A stretch of DNA of 64,000 nucleotides from Viscum album (lineage: Eukaryota > Streptophyta > Magnoliopsida > Santalales > Viscaceae): NCBI GenBank assembly GCA_963277665.1, contig OY728153.1, positions 268,062,250 to 268,126,249 of the forward strand, in the 5' to 3' direction. Made by a program: the position numbers and the translations under genes. The notes beneath the pieces were generated by a model, which did not search any database, was not told where the DNA came from, and saw only the letters and a program-made list of their open reading frames with translations. Shown here piece by piece: positions 40,404 through 54,400 of this stretch. Each line of letters starts with the position of its first letter. Position 1 is the stretch's first letter.

Positions 40404-42797
40404 ATACCCATTCGTGGTAACTCAGCTCTTGTATTGACTTGTCATAAAGTCATGAACCCATGTGGAATAGTTGGAATAGGAATCCAAGACTGAATCGACC
40501 AACATCTCTCACAATGAAATCATGTCCATAATCTAACAAATCTTGGTCAAGTCCTCTAATAAACATCCCTTTAATATACCACTTTTCGTTTAATCATTTT
40601 ATCAAACACAAAGTGATTATTATCAAAATCCATTTTTTCAATGCATAAATGAAGGGGTTTCTCCAATAAGAATTTGACAATATTTTCCACTATAAATCAA
40701 AAGAAACGTATTTTAGAAAACTAGAGCCTAAATATTATAGTATAATATCCTATAGAGTAATAATCCCTCTACCTTAAAAATAATATATTTCTTGAAGAAG
40801 CTCACAATGATCAATGTAGATCTGGGGTCTTCCTTCTCTTCCACCAACAATTCTAATAAAATAACATCAAAAAAATCCATCACCAAAGTATCTTCAAAAA
40901 AATGTTCTGATATAAGGCTTATATTCATAGGAAATGTAATGATTGTAAATGACAAGTAATTTTTTTTATATAACTTGAATCTACAGATATATGTATGATG
41001 ATTCATTGATTATGAGATCTGGATCAAAAAAGATTCCAATCACACCTATAGGAGTCACATTGTTCATGTTCCTTGGTAAATAAAAGAATAAGTATGTTTT
41101 TTCAGGAATTTTCATTTAAAAAATCACATTTCATTAATTTATTAATGAAGTAACATGGTATGGACACAATTTTTACCAAGACATGTGCAAATCATGTGGG
41201 AACCACTATCTCAAAACCCCTATGTCACACTATTTTACAAACAATGCAACAACCATACAAAATAACTATATCTGATTTCACATGGATTATAGGTACATGT
41301 ACACCGTTTACCCTTATAGTGAACCAAATATGGGCCTCATCTAAGACACTCTCACGAACCTACATGGTTACCTAAGAAATATTCAGAGTTTCCCTTAACA
41401 ATTCACTATCCATGAAACCTCTCTAACACTTATTAAACACACCAAAACATCCTACACAATATTTGATACTAAAATAAACCACACCATAGTAGAAAAACAC
41501 ATATTATAACATAAAAAAACTAAAAATGGACGGGTTAAACAATGTTATTATGACCTATTATATAACTAATACATTTTTTAATAAAATGTGAGTTTGGGTA
41601 TTATTGGTGTAACAATATAGTATTACGTGCTTGATCATTGGATACCACCTTTTTCGATGAACCTAGTAAAAATTTAATGTATTCGTGTTTTCTAAAACAG
41701 TTCTCATATTTATTCATTATAATACTATATTAAAAGGGAATAAAATATAATTATTTAATCTAGGAAGTGAACTCAATTTAAAATATTGGATTTTTGGGAG
41801 AAAGTTGATTACCTAAATCTACCACCAACTTATGGAATTATGGGGAATACATGTAAAAAATTAATATCATAAACAAATTTTTATATACTATAAAATCAAT
41901 CACTGGTAGATATTTCGTTCAAATTTCATTATATAAACATGATTTTTTATTACAATTGGATTTATAGATTCTAATGGGTTAAATTATCTCCCATGGTTGA
42001 AAAATGTTAAATCACATCTAGGATAACTAATAGTTTGTGTTCACATTTTTTATATTCCTAGAATTAAATCTATTGACACAATAGAGATGAGATTAATTAA
42101 AATAGATGAGATAATATTTATTAATGATACCATAACACAATAATTATATATTGGAATGGATATTAAACACAATTCTCATGAATAAAGTTAGTTTTACAAG
42201 ATAAAATGAAATTTTTTAAAAGATATACTATATTTATGATGTTGATAACATTGAAGAAGAAATTTTTCATGTTATATGTAAGAAATTTGATGTCTTGATA
42301 ATCTTTCATAGTTAAAGTATTTATTAATTATTCAATATTTTTAATGATATGGTTGGATCAATTAGTTAACAAGGTCATAAAATTATATATGTTTAAATTT
42401 ATAGTAAAATATAAATAATAATACAAAATTTTTATAATTTAAATCTAGTATATATTAAATAAGGAGATTTATTTCATGTTTCTCATGATTATCTACAATA
42501 TTATCTAGTAGATTATGATATGTGGATAACCAGAAGGGATATTACTTTCACTTGATAATGAAAATTTAGGTTCAGTCCATAAAATGATTAATTTGGATAT
42601 TTAAAATTATAGAGACCCAAACGTTTCATATATAGTTACTACATAATATTAACTTAATACACATTATATATAAAAAACAAAAACATACCTGTAAAATATA
42701 TGTGTTTTTCTAAATTTTGGATACATAAATAACTAGTACATAAAATATATTCAACATTCCTATTTTAGTTCATCACAAATAGAACTCTCGTTTGACA
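40404..42797 (-). repeat. 5' LTR of element 4
   Basis: Pairs with 33962-36341. It ends TTTGACA at 42797, next to the right TAAAT copy. Open frames at 40728-41006 and 41160-41375 lie inside it and are not conserved in the partner LTR. Confidence 0.7.
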
Positions 42798-42802
42798 TAA
42801 AT
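42798..42802. repeat. Target-site duplication, right copy (TAAAT)
   Basis: Matches 33957-33961. Confidence 0.55.
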
Positions 42803-45054
42803 AACTTATTACCATTCTTCATAACCTGAGAAAATGAAATATAAGAATGTGTGAGCATAAATTTTCAATAAGTGTAAATATAATGTTTGTAAATTGATAA
42901 TTATAAATGATCATAAAATATAAAATTTTAATTTTAATATGTTCATAGCATAAAAAATACATACCAAATTAATATAGAACCATTAATCATGATTCATTTA
43001 ACATGGATTTGTTGTAACAATATATTTAAGTCATTAGTGTGTAGAATCATTAATAATAAATCATGTACCATGAGAACATAAAATTGAAATAAATATAATG
43101 TTTACGGTATACACATAAATATATTAAATAATTACATAATCAATTATGATTTCCAACATAATAAATGTGGATTCAGTTCAATCCCCATTCGTTTGTTTCC
43201 ATAATTCTTGATCACTATAAGGAAAATCATATATGTCAATTTCCTTTAGGAAAAAGGGTTTACACCCCATTCTAGTACTTATTATCTAATAAGATATCAA
43301 TTTTACCCTAAGAATTAGTGGGATCTATAATTATTATCCCACATATCTCATAATATAAGATATACATATCTTTGTAACATGATCAAAAAATATTCAACAA
43401 ATTATTATATAATAAGTCATGGATATGATATGGGATTCATAAATATTAAATAATTTGATCATAGCATAACCCATAAAATATAAATGTGCTTAATGAAAAT
43501 ATCATCATTATAATCCTAAAACATCTTGAGAAATAATAATGATGATATAATTTTACTATATACTCATTAAATCATAAGTAACATCAGTAGAATTTTATAT
43601 TGGTGAAAATAACATTTAAAGTTCACTGGGATATTTATTAAGATAAAAACCCTTTTCATTTTGAAATTACATTATTTATTAAAAATGTTATATAAATATT
43701 ATGGAAAATGTTTTGTATGAAAATAACAATGGTGATTTATAAATAATTAATCAAAACAAATATATGTCATATTGGCGGGAAAGTATTTTTATGCAGTGTA
43801 TGTTAAAATAGTGATTCCACTCAAATTTATGGAAAACTATCAAAATTACCTCATTCATATAATGATAATAATATTTATTTTAAATATTTTTATTGAAATA
43901 AAAAAATATAAAAAATAAATTATTAATTATTTTTTAAAGAGTAAAAACATTCATGAACCCATTTTAAAGAAAATATGGACACATAAGGGAAACATTTCTG
44001 ACCGAAGAGAAATGTAATTTTGATTTTCCATAAAAACATTGTTTTCATGTGAGTACTTAAAGAGATAAAAATGAAAGGAAAATATGTAATATCAAAAAAT
44101 AAATATAATATTGTAAAAAAAATTATTTTTTAGATTTTTATCATATAATTTTTTCATAAAAAATTAAGCATAATCAATCCCCAGAAAACTAGTTTTATAA
44201 CATATAATCATTATTAATTTAATAAATTATGTGTTTGAATTATTATATCTGGAAAAAAATAATCTTAAAATTTTAATACCCTAAATATAAATATTTTTCA
44301 AAAAACATATTAAAGTTTTAATATATATTCTTCATAATATAAGATATGTGTATAACAAAACATATGTCTAAAAGAATGTAATATGATAAAATAAACCCTT
44401 ACCATTTTTTGTAACACTCAATGAAACATTTAGTAGATAAAATAATTTTATAGGTAACATTAAAGAACATGAAATAATATGTATCCATAATATAATATTT
44501 TATATATTAGTATATACACAATATAAGAATAAGTAGGTGCATACTATCAAATGTGTCTCTATAAAACATAATTGAGATGAAAACTCCATTAAATATGTCT
44601 TATTTGATCCAAATTTGTCTGAACTCCTATATGATAAAGTTATATTAAATAAAAATCTATCCGAGAATAATATAAATACTTATAATATTATATATATACA
44701 TTATATAAATCCATTTAAGAATCATTTTAAAGTGGAAATTAAAAATCAATCTCATCTCTAAGTTGTGGTGGTAGTCCATTTTTACCCAAGAACACTGTTT
44801 TTATTTTCTATTACATCATAATTCTAAAGTTATATAAGAAATTATGTTAACCAAAAATAATTATTTCATAAATATAATATATAAAAAATAATCTAGTCAT
44901 ATTAAACATATATGAATGATGTTAATGGAAAATTATTTATATCACTACATGAAATCATTGTTACCCAAGTATGCATGAATGATAATATCATCTTCCATTT
45001 AATCTATAAGATTTTGGAAATTTTTGGAAAATCATAATAATAACATATCATGAT
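42803..45054. other. A+T-rich tract between elements 4 and 5, possible LTR piece
   Basis: No gene. At about 44010 AAATGTAATTTTGATTTT matches AAATGTAATTTTGATTTTT at about 32586 in the gypsy A LTR. This suggests the tract belongs to a related gypsy LTR. The similarity does not continue cleanly on either side, so the assignment is tentative. Confidence 0.4.
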
Positions 45055-45059
45055 GTATC
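45055..45059. repeat. Probable target-site duplication, left copy (GTATC)
   Basis: GTATC before element 5; GTATA follows it at 54959-54963. Four of five bases agree, acceptable for an old insertion. Confidence 0.5.
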
Positions 45060-48000
45060 ATTATAGATTCTTTTCCCCTAAACCGGTTCCTTATGCTAAA
45101 TCACCACAAGGCCTCAAGCATGCCTCATCAAACGTAAGAGCCTACCGACTAGAATTAGGGGGACTAGGATTGTTATGTAATGTTAGTATACCCTCATATT
45201 AGATTTGAAAATCTTATATAAATAATCAAGCAACAAACACATCATATTAAGAGTAAATAATGAGTAAAATTAAATTGAGGAATTCTATAATAAAATTAAA
45301 TACATTAAAGGCTCGAACAACCATGTCATACATACAACATTGATATCCCACTAGGATGATAAAATATACAGAATAAACAATTTAAAGATAAATAAATCAA
45401 GTTATTCTACTGTCGATGATCCCTATCACATACTAGTGATCCATTATACATTGAGGATTCTTCATCCTGATTATTATAATCCACTAGAGAACCTTCAAAA
45501 AATAAGGGAAACATGGGCCTTTATCCTATCAATAATAAAATATGATCTCAACATGAATTTTTGAATAAGGTCTATACAAACACTGAGGTGCATGTACATG
45601 GGGAGGCAAAAAAATCCCAGAAGTTCACCCCCAACATTGATCCTATAAACTACTTCCATACATGTATGTTTAGGAAATATGTTCATCATAGAAAGAAAAT
45701 AACAAAAATAATGTTAAATACACTATAATCAATCATTATGTCTATGACCTTAGTGGACTATACCCAAATCATCCAAAACCGAGTGTCTCAAAGCATGTCT
45801 TGATTATCATGCATCCCAAGTAATCTATAGATCCACATACATGGAATCCCCAACTAATCCTCTCACTCCATGGGCTATTCTCAAAGTCATCTAAACATAT
45901 AGGTTTCTAATCTAAGGAATCTCCAATAATGTCTACATGAATTCATCCATGATCTCATTATTTATACTTATAAGAATCAATATTTTTTTCTTGAACAATA
46001 CTACAAGACTACCAAAATCCGAAGATCTATTCAAACCTCTAACCCATGATTTATAAAAAATCTTCTCGGATCACCATTCTGGAATCTATCCAATGTCACA
46101 CAACCAAAATTTTATAGAGAATCAGTTTGGAATCTAAACCATATAACAAAACAATAGTTCATGGATAATCAAAAAGAAACCAAAAAATGGATGCAGAGCT
46201 TCATACCACTATCCCATTCCGAAATGTATATAATCATTTCCTATAGTATCAGTCTTGCATATAATCCATTATATATATATATATATATATTATCTATGTT
46301 TAAAGATTTAATCTTTAACCAATGTTTATAATATACAACCCATTCTAGGAGCATCATTCCAACAAGTCAACTACATGTGTGGATTTCCATTCCCACCATT
46401 CACATCCATATAAAATTAAAAAAAATCATGGAACCATGTTATACCATTGAACCCATAATGGAACTATTTGTACTAATACAAATAATACTATAAAACATCA
46501 TACCCCAACAGCATTAAAATTCAATTCAATACTTAAAATCCAAAAAAATGGAAAATCTTATAAGATATATGGAATCATACATGTCAAACATCATGTCCAA
46601 CCATATCAAACTCGACAACCCATATCATATCACAGTATCCCCATGGGTGTAATCCAATTATCACCTATAAACAACAATATAAAACATCTCACGTGCTACC
46701 TGAATGACCATGCCCATAATCAAAATATCAACCCCATCGATGAATACTTCGGTTTGGGTCATATGGGAACAATCAAATCCATTACTACCTAGAAAGACAA
46801 ACTTGACTATGTTTTCTCTATCAATCTAGCACCCACATAGAGCTTTATGTATATAAATTAATAAATGTATGCCCTTTTTGATCGTTAGATCAAGTATGTT
46901 TGAAGATCCATCCCTCATGGGATATTCTATATCAAAACTAATGTCTTGGGATAATTCCCATCTCTCAGGGGTCACACATCCCAATTTCAATTATCTAGTA
47001 TCTTAATACCTCATTGGTCTAATATAGAGTAAATTTCAAAATATATATGGTATAAAGAATCTCCCCTCTCAAATATAGATGATGTTTCCCCATATTCCCA
47101 ACCAATATGTCACCTCAATTTGTAACCCATTCTCAATTACCAATGGAAATTCAAAATTCAACCCCAATTGAGATCTCTGAAGAACATAAGATATGAGATC
47201 CAATCCTTCCAATGAAAATCACCAATATCTCATCAAATGTCTCACATCTAGGAGACATATGAATCACATTAGTAGTAGAAAAAATCTTTTTCACAATATA
47301 ACCCCCAATGCCTATTTGAAGTCCTAAAAATTCTAAAGGGTTTCCACCATCATGTTTAGTTCATATAAAAATTAAAAATGGAATTATCATGTGTCCATGT
47401 ATTACTCCATTGTTTAAATCACTCAATACTATCAAATTGTTAATAAAGGGGAAGTACACTACATGAACCTTGAGTAATCTACATGTAATAAAAAACCTCC
47501 ATTCTTGTCAAGTACTAAATCATATCCCGGATAAAATGGGGGTCTGGACCTTAACTACTACGTAGATAAGGAATACTTAGGTTACAATCATATAAAAATA
47601 CACTAGTCTATGTCCTTTGTTACATTGAGTTTCTTCTCATGTACCCGACCAAATGAACATTTCCCTTTATATGGTGTATTCTTCTTCTACATGGTGTTTA
47701 GTATACAAAATCCATCCACATATTTCTTCTACCACATGGGAATGAACCTATTCAATACAAATAATCCATTTAAAAAACATTTTGTTCCATTAGTCCATGT
47801 TCATCAAATAGAAAGAACTCACCGCATGTGTTCCCACACTATATTTGATGTGATCAATATTTCCAAATGTTGAAATCCTAAAAAACACTAGAACCCATAG
47901 TTTTTCATAGTTTTGGATTAGATTGACTATCATGTGGTCTATAGGATCCATATTATGACATTATAAAATAAAAAACAGATCTAGGGTAGTCATAAACAAG

Positions 48001-48625
48001 ATTAAAATAATCTCCCTACGTCATGGTGATAATATTGAATCTTGAAATTCTAATCCACTCCTAGAAGAACTTTCTCCTTCATCAGATCATGATCTCCACC
48101 ATTGAAGAAGTCTAAAAATATATACATCCTCATTACAACTTTTTATCATAAACTACTGGGAGGTAGAATCACTCTACACTTCCTTTCATGTTGGGGAATC
48201 CAAATGGGGAGAGTCTTTTATATAAATAGATTAATTAATTAATTACATTCAATACTCACCCTGAGTTATTTGTCTCAAAGTAGGTTTATAATTCATAGAA
48301 AAAAACCCTCATTTTGAAATAATGATGGAGTTAAAATCATAACCTGACACTCCATTCAAAATATATCATCACATAAACTGAGGTTGAACATTTAATTATT
48401 AATTATTTATTTATTAAATATTCCCCTAAAACTCAATTGGTTTAGAATTCCAAAAAACTACTATCCTAGTGTAAAATATTTATTCTAAGATAAACAGAGT
48501 GGTCATAAAATTACCTAAAACCTTCTTCTATAGATAAATAACCAATTTTCAATCACAATAACCAGAAATATAAAAACTCAAATATCAGCTAGAATTGGGA
48601 ATTTAGGGAAACACGAGCCTCTACA
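45060..48625 (-). repeat. 3' LTR of element 5
   Basis: Anchors with the upper copy: CTAAACCGGTTCC (45078) with CTAAACCAGTTCC (51447); ACATGGGGAG (45596 and 51954); GGTCACACATCC (46970 and 53320); AAGGGGAAGTACAC (47446) with AAGGGGAAGTATAC (53794). It ends CTACA at 48625. Open frames at 45495 and 47610 are not conserved between copies. Confidence 0.87.
46270..46291. repeat. (TA)n microsatellite inside LTR of element 5
   Basis: About eleven TA units. The other LTR lacks it at the matching place, so it expanded after insertion. Confidence 0.85.
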
Positions 48626-48638
48626 GTATCCTCTCCAT
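48626..48638 (-). promoter_or_regulatory. Polypurine tract of element 5
   Basis: On the minus strand ATGGAGAGGATAC precedes the LTR start TGTAGAGGCTCG. It is purine rich, though less perfect than those of elements 1 and 2. Confidence 0.6.
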
Positions 48639-51405
48639 AAATCATATTTTTCTCAATTACACTTTGTTGTATTACAACCACAAATCCCAACACACCATGG
48701 TCGTAAAATCATGTGGAAGTCATTATGTTTATCTTTAGGATGGAATCCATGTTCCTCTTCATAACTCCAATGATAAGGTGTAAAACCTATAAAATTCTGA
48801 GACACTTCTTTATATCATAGGCAATCTATAATGACATTTACCAAAAAAAACCATTCATCTCAAGACATCCCAATATCATAGAAAACTCATCCTTAACGTC
48901 AGGGTTCTCCCCACATTAGAACTAAACCTATGACAGGTGATTTTGATCCATTAAATATTCCACTATCATAGACTCCTAACAAAACACATTAGTAAAATTA
49001 CACCAAATTAGTGATGTGATCCCTACTATATCATCATCCTTACCTCCATAAGGATCACATCATCATTAATTATCTATTAATACTCACCATATTAGTATAT
49101 TTTCATTCACCTCACAACCTAACACCATCCCCATATCTCATGCCCCAATCACAACCGAACCTTAGAACAGGATATGGCCTTCACACCTCCACCGGAGGGA
49201 TAAAACGAAACAGAAACTATCACACATCCCTAAAATTCGATAATTTCACCCACAATGATGTCACAAAACTAGTCTATCATGATGAATCAACTCATGGGAT
49301 GTCAATGGAACACTTTCGACTATATAATTTCATATTGACTTGTTATTGATCATAACCTCATGGGATTATCTTCATTAAACAAGATGTAAAATCATGATAA
49401 CTTTTTTTATTTCAAATTCTCCCCCTAGAAGAATTTTGTCGGTGTAATTATAATTGGAATGATAGTATAAAAAATGAGTACACATTGATGTCATTGAAAA
49501 ATACTATCTCAATCCCATCCATTCCAAAAACATCATGATTCTATCCTTAGGTTCCTTGGTCCTTATGACCATAATCCTCTCATCACAACCACTTTTTTTC
49601 TCATCCGACTCATGGAATCCTAATCAATTCAATCATCATAGGAATATGCTTTCATAGATCCCAATCCACAAATAGAGTTCCACAATGTTCCAGTAGTTAT
49701 AATCTCACCAAAATTCCATAAATTATTTACAATTACATGATCTTTGGTAACCCAACCAAAAACCCAATTTCCAACTCTATCAGGTCACATTTTATGAAAA
49801 CTCATCTGGAAATCCCTACACACTAACAACTTCCATACTTCTTGTTGGTCTCAACCCAATGAGTGGAATCATTTTTTCATTCCAAAACCAAATCAAACAC
49901 TCTGTTCCAATATAACTATTTCCATTGACACTCTCATCATACTTCAGAAGACACATCCAACGGTAAGCATGGCATGGACCAAATTGATATTTACCTTAGA
50001 AACTACCTGTGCCACCAAAGCATCAGTATTCAACTTGATTTTCATATTAAAGAAACCAAGAATATTCATGTTTATTTCACTATGAAGATACAATTCCTAC
50101 CTCACCTATACAATCACCACTATAAGAAAAACTACACACCAACAACCATTAACACTCGACCACCTAATTTTCTCTTTGACCAACTGATAACTATTAGGAA
50201 CAACCTTCCTACAAAGCCAATACCTTGTTATGGTAACTAAAATAACCTACACCTCTTGAAAAATACATCAATTTGTAAAAACAAGTACAAATCATACACT
50301 TCTCAAAATAAAAATTCATCTAATAACATGATCCCCCAATAAGTATGAACCCTTCATGAATAATTATCAAAACTCTTAGAACAAAAACTTGTTCGTCACA
50401 CACCAAATGTCCCACAAAATTCAGTTAGCCCATCTCTTGGGCCACCCTTGAGGGAAAATTCCACCAACTCCCTAAACTAGAGTGTCATAGAAATTATCAC
50501 TAGTCTTTCCCAACTAAAACTGAACATAATGTATTATGTAATGTAACAATGTCCAACCACCTAGGTGTAGGAAAAATTATAGAGGCCCATAACTCACTGT
50601 GTATCAAACATAGTATCATTGAAATGTTACATAAAACCATCATTCCAGAATATAAAACTATAAGGCATTACATCCAAAAGATGTCACACATAAGACCTAC
50701 AACCCACAACCAAGGACCCTTCCATATCCAAGAAAATGCACATTTGAACGCTCCCTGGAGGACCAAACCATGGAATGAACTTTGAATATAATCCTCCCAA
50801 TGGGGTTTAGATGTATTATACTTATATTATGTTTAAAAAACATGGTAAATACACATGTTGTTCATGATGACTTCATCTGTGTACTCATCATCATGCATTT
50901 CAACATAGATCCTTATAACCTTACATTAGAATGATATTCATATACAATTAATACCAATGATTTTGAAATCCACAATTTAATTATATTGGAAAACATATTA
51001 TGAGAATCAATTGACACTTAAAATAATTAACCCTTTCTTAACATCAAAGTCACACACTAGCATAATCATACATGTTTATCCTACATGCCTGCTATGAATA
51101 ATGATATAGCACTTTTCTTTATAAACCAACAATCAATGCCAATGAACATGCATCTTAAAAGTGGTCCAAGAGATAGAAACTCATCACATTCCTTGAAATA
51201 TAAACCAAAAGTTCGTCACTCAAATTGAAAATCCTGAACAACCATAAAATTGCATACCAAGAGCTTCAATCCTCACCCATATACCCAATACATCATACGA
51301 AAATATTTATTCATGACAAACCCATCTCATACCGAATAAAATCTCCAACACATTCCTATATATCTAGTCTACCAAATCCCAAGTAGAAAAATAAATGTAA
51401 ATTAT
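48639..51405 (-). other. Internal region of element 5, no recognisable gene
   Basis: 2.8 kb. Open frames on the plus strand (49140-49349, 49974-50240, 50549-50785) run antisense to the element and show no domain. No CCHC knuckle could be found on the minus strand, so a gag gene is neither shown nor excluded. Confidence 0.55.
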
Positions 51406-51420
51406 CTCCTCTGATTCAAC
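51406..51420 (-). promoter_or_regulatory. Primer binding site of element 5
   Basis: CTCCTCTGATTCAAC is close to the reverse complement of the tRNA-iMet-type site and ends at the start of the upper LTR. Confidence 0.65.
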
Positions 51421-54400
51421 TATATAAATTTGTGTCCCATGTTACACTAAACCAGTTCCCCGAGCCAGTTTTTCTAAAGTCCTCAATCATGCCTCCTCAT
51501 GTGCCAATGGTACATGACTAGTATAGAGGGTCAACATTGGTACTGTTATAAGACTATACCCAAAAATATATGTGTGAAAACTAAAATTTATAACCAATAT
51601 TCAAACAAATTTGTGTATGTGGAAAAAAATATACTGATACTAAGAATTCCAAAAAAATTGAAATACAGTAAAGGCACAAACATCCATGTTATACTTATAA
51701 TACTAATCACCCAATGGGATGATCTGATTTAAAAAATAACTGAAGGATAAATATATCATACTCTATAAATCACTCCATACTATATCACTAACTTGGTTTC
51801 AAATACACTATTGATACTCTTAAAATCAATCACCAGACTCCACACATGTGACTCCACTAAATCAAACAACCTCTGGACTCCTCTATATTTATAATACATC
51901 AGATATCAACCTGAAATGATTCATTGGGAATGAATTCTCACTAAGATTCACATACATGGGGAGTAATAAATATCAGTAGGCCAACCCCAACAATGAACCA
52001 ATAACCTTCTTCCATAAGTGTGCACATTCAAAATATGCATATCTGAGCAAAAACATAACTAAAATAATGAAAAATAAATCACCATTGATCTATAAGTCTA
52101 TGAAGTCAATCAACCATCCAAACTTTATCCAATTCTTTTTGTCTTTGAGTACATATAAATAATCATGACACAATAGTAATAAGTGGCCCCACATCTATGA
52201 TAACCCCAACTAATACTCTTGACCCCAAGGTATTTTTCCATGGTAGTCTTAAAATCAATTGTCATAGTATGATCAATCCTATATCATTTCCTCATGAATC
52301 AATTATTTATCTCATTCCTGTTACCTAGATTAATTATCCCTAGTCACTCATGCCATTATAATTTACATTAAGAACTGGGTTCATTATTTTGACCTCTGAC
52401 CCATTCATTATAGCCAATTGTTTGTAGAATCATAGTATTTCCCCTTATCCATTTTTCATAACCAATAGTTTAGGGAATATAAATATAAAAATAATAACAT
52501 ATATAAAAAATATAATTCTTGGATCATCAGTCGAGAACCTAAACAATAAATGTTGAACATACTTCTATCATCCATTTTCTCCTAGTATACCATGATTTCC
52601 TAGTGAATTAGTCTAGCACTTAAACAAAAAAGTATTCCATTAGTGTCAAGAGCCTTATTCTGACACTAATCCATATGGTATATTTCCTATTCATTGAGAG
52701 TTAGTTTAAAATTACAACCACATTTGTGGATTTCCATAACCACCATTCACAACTATATAAAACCCAAACACTCTTGGATCCATAATCCAACCCCCAATCC
52801 ATAAGAAACAATCATCATTGATATAAATAATAAAATCCAACATCATATCACATTGGAATTTATTGTCAATTCCTACTCCATAAATATCAAATGTGGAATG
52901 ACATATTAGAAATCGGGAACAATACATATGGTAAATATTTTATAACTATATCTTCCTGGAAAAAAATAGCATATATCAACAACCCCATTGTCTAAAAAAA
53001 TGACAACCTAATCCAACATGTGTAATAATATCATGGGTTGGATGATAGAACATTCCCAACATCAATATGTCATCCCCACAAACCCATGCACCGGTTTGGT
53101 TTCTAGGGGAACACATACAACCATTACTACAAAAAAACATGTACCCAATTAGGGACAATTGGTCAGTCGATAATCCATTTGACGCTATCGGTCAACACAT
53201 GAGTAGAGGAATCTCTCTTTGAATACTCAGATCTAGTATCATAGTTGAACAATCCATTGTAGGATCATCTATGTCAAAACTAATCCCTCATTCCAACACC
53301 CATTCATAGAGGTCACACATCCTACCACTCATTCTATAGAATATCATGACCACATAGGCCAAAGAGAGATTAAAATTAATATGGGAGATTCCTTTAATCT
53401 CATCCACTATCAAAGTCACACTAGGATGGCCCGTACACCAAACAAATCTATTACGTCACATCATATCATATTTACACTAACCGACAAATTTTCCAAATTA
53501 ATCACCAATCGAAATTTTTGTTGATACTAGGAAACCTCTTCCCGTAATTCCCATAAACCTAAGGTAGTTCTCATATAATGTATATCTCTCAAGATATAGA
53601 TCAATATCATTATTGGAGGAAAATATAAATTACCACAACTTACGCACCCTAACCTCCCAATTTAAATTTCTCATAACCCCACAGGGGAGATGATATCACA
53701 TTCTACATTGGAAAAAATTCAAAATGGACTCATCATACATCCAATTACAACTATGGGGAATATATTAACATCAAAATTTAAAAAGTGTAAAAAAGGGGAA
53801 GTATACGAGGTTTACTCCAAAACATCAGATGTGGGAATTTACATCAATAGGGCCTAGATCCCATGGGGTCTGACTATGTACTACTACACAACCATGTCAT
53901 AAATGGAGTTTCTCTACGTACTACTACACTACCATTTAATACCTACGGTCTAGTTGTGTAGATACACATGGTCATGTCACCCATATGTGGGGTGTTCGCC
54001 CGTGAACCCAACCACATGGCCATGCCCCTCTTCCTGGTGTGTACTTCTAATACATAGCACGTAATCCCAAAATAATATCTTCTCATGTACATATACACCT
54101 TTCCATGAACCGCTACACAACATGTAGTTACAAAACTGTATCTTTTTCAAAAAATAGATCACATGTCATGTGTTCATGAAGTACGTGTCTTCTAATTAGG
54201 ATTTTAAAACATGAATCTTTTGAAAACCACCAAAACCCCAATTTTCCTCCAATTAGGAACAGATCAACACCCATGTGGTCTTTAGATTTTATTTTAGGGA
54301 TTTAAAATAAGAAAAAACATATATTGGGAAAATAGAATGAAACTCACAACTGGTATAACTCATAGTGATAATGTTGAAGCTTCAGTTCCAAATCCCCTCT

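Larger units (their letters stand above)
33962..42797 (-). mobile_element. LTR element 4: long LTRs, no recognisable coding region
   Basis: An 8.8 kb minus-strand element. Support is a pair of ~2.4 kb direct repeats (33962-36341, 40404-42797), a polypurine tract after the lower LTR, a degenerate primer site before the upper LTR and a TAAAT duplication. The ~4 kb internal region is extremely A+T rich and shows no gag or pol motif. It could be a non-autonomous derivative or an autonomous element eroded past recognition. LTR divergence is higher than in the other elements, so the boundaries are less certain. Confidence 0.7.
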
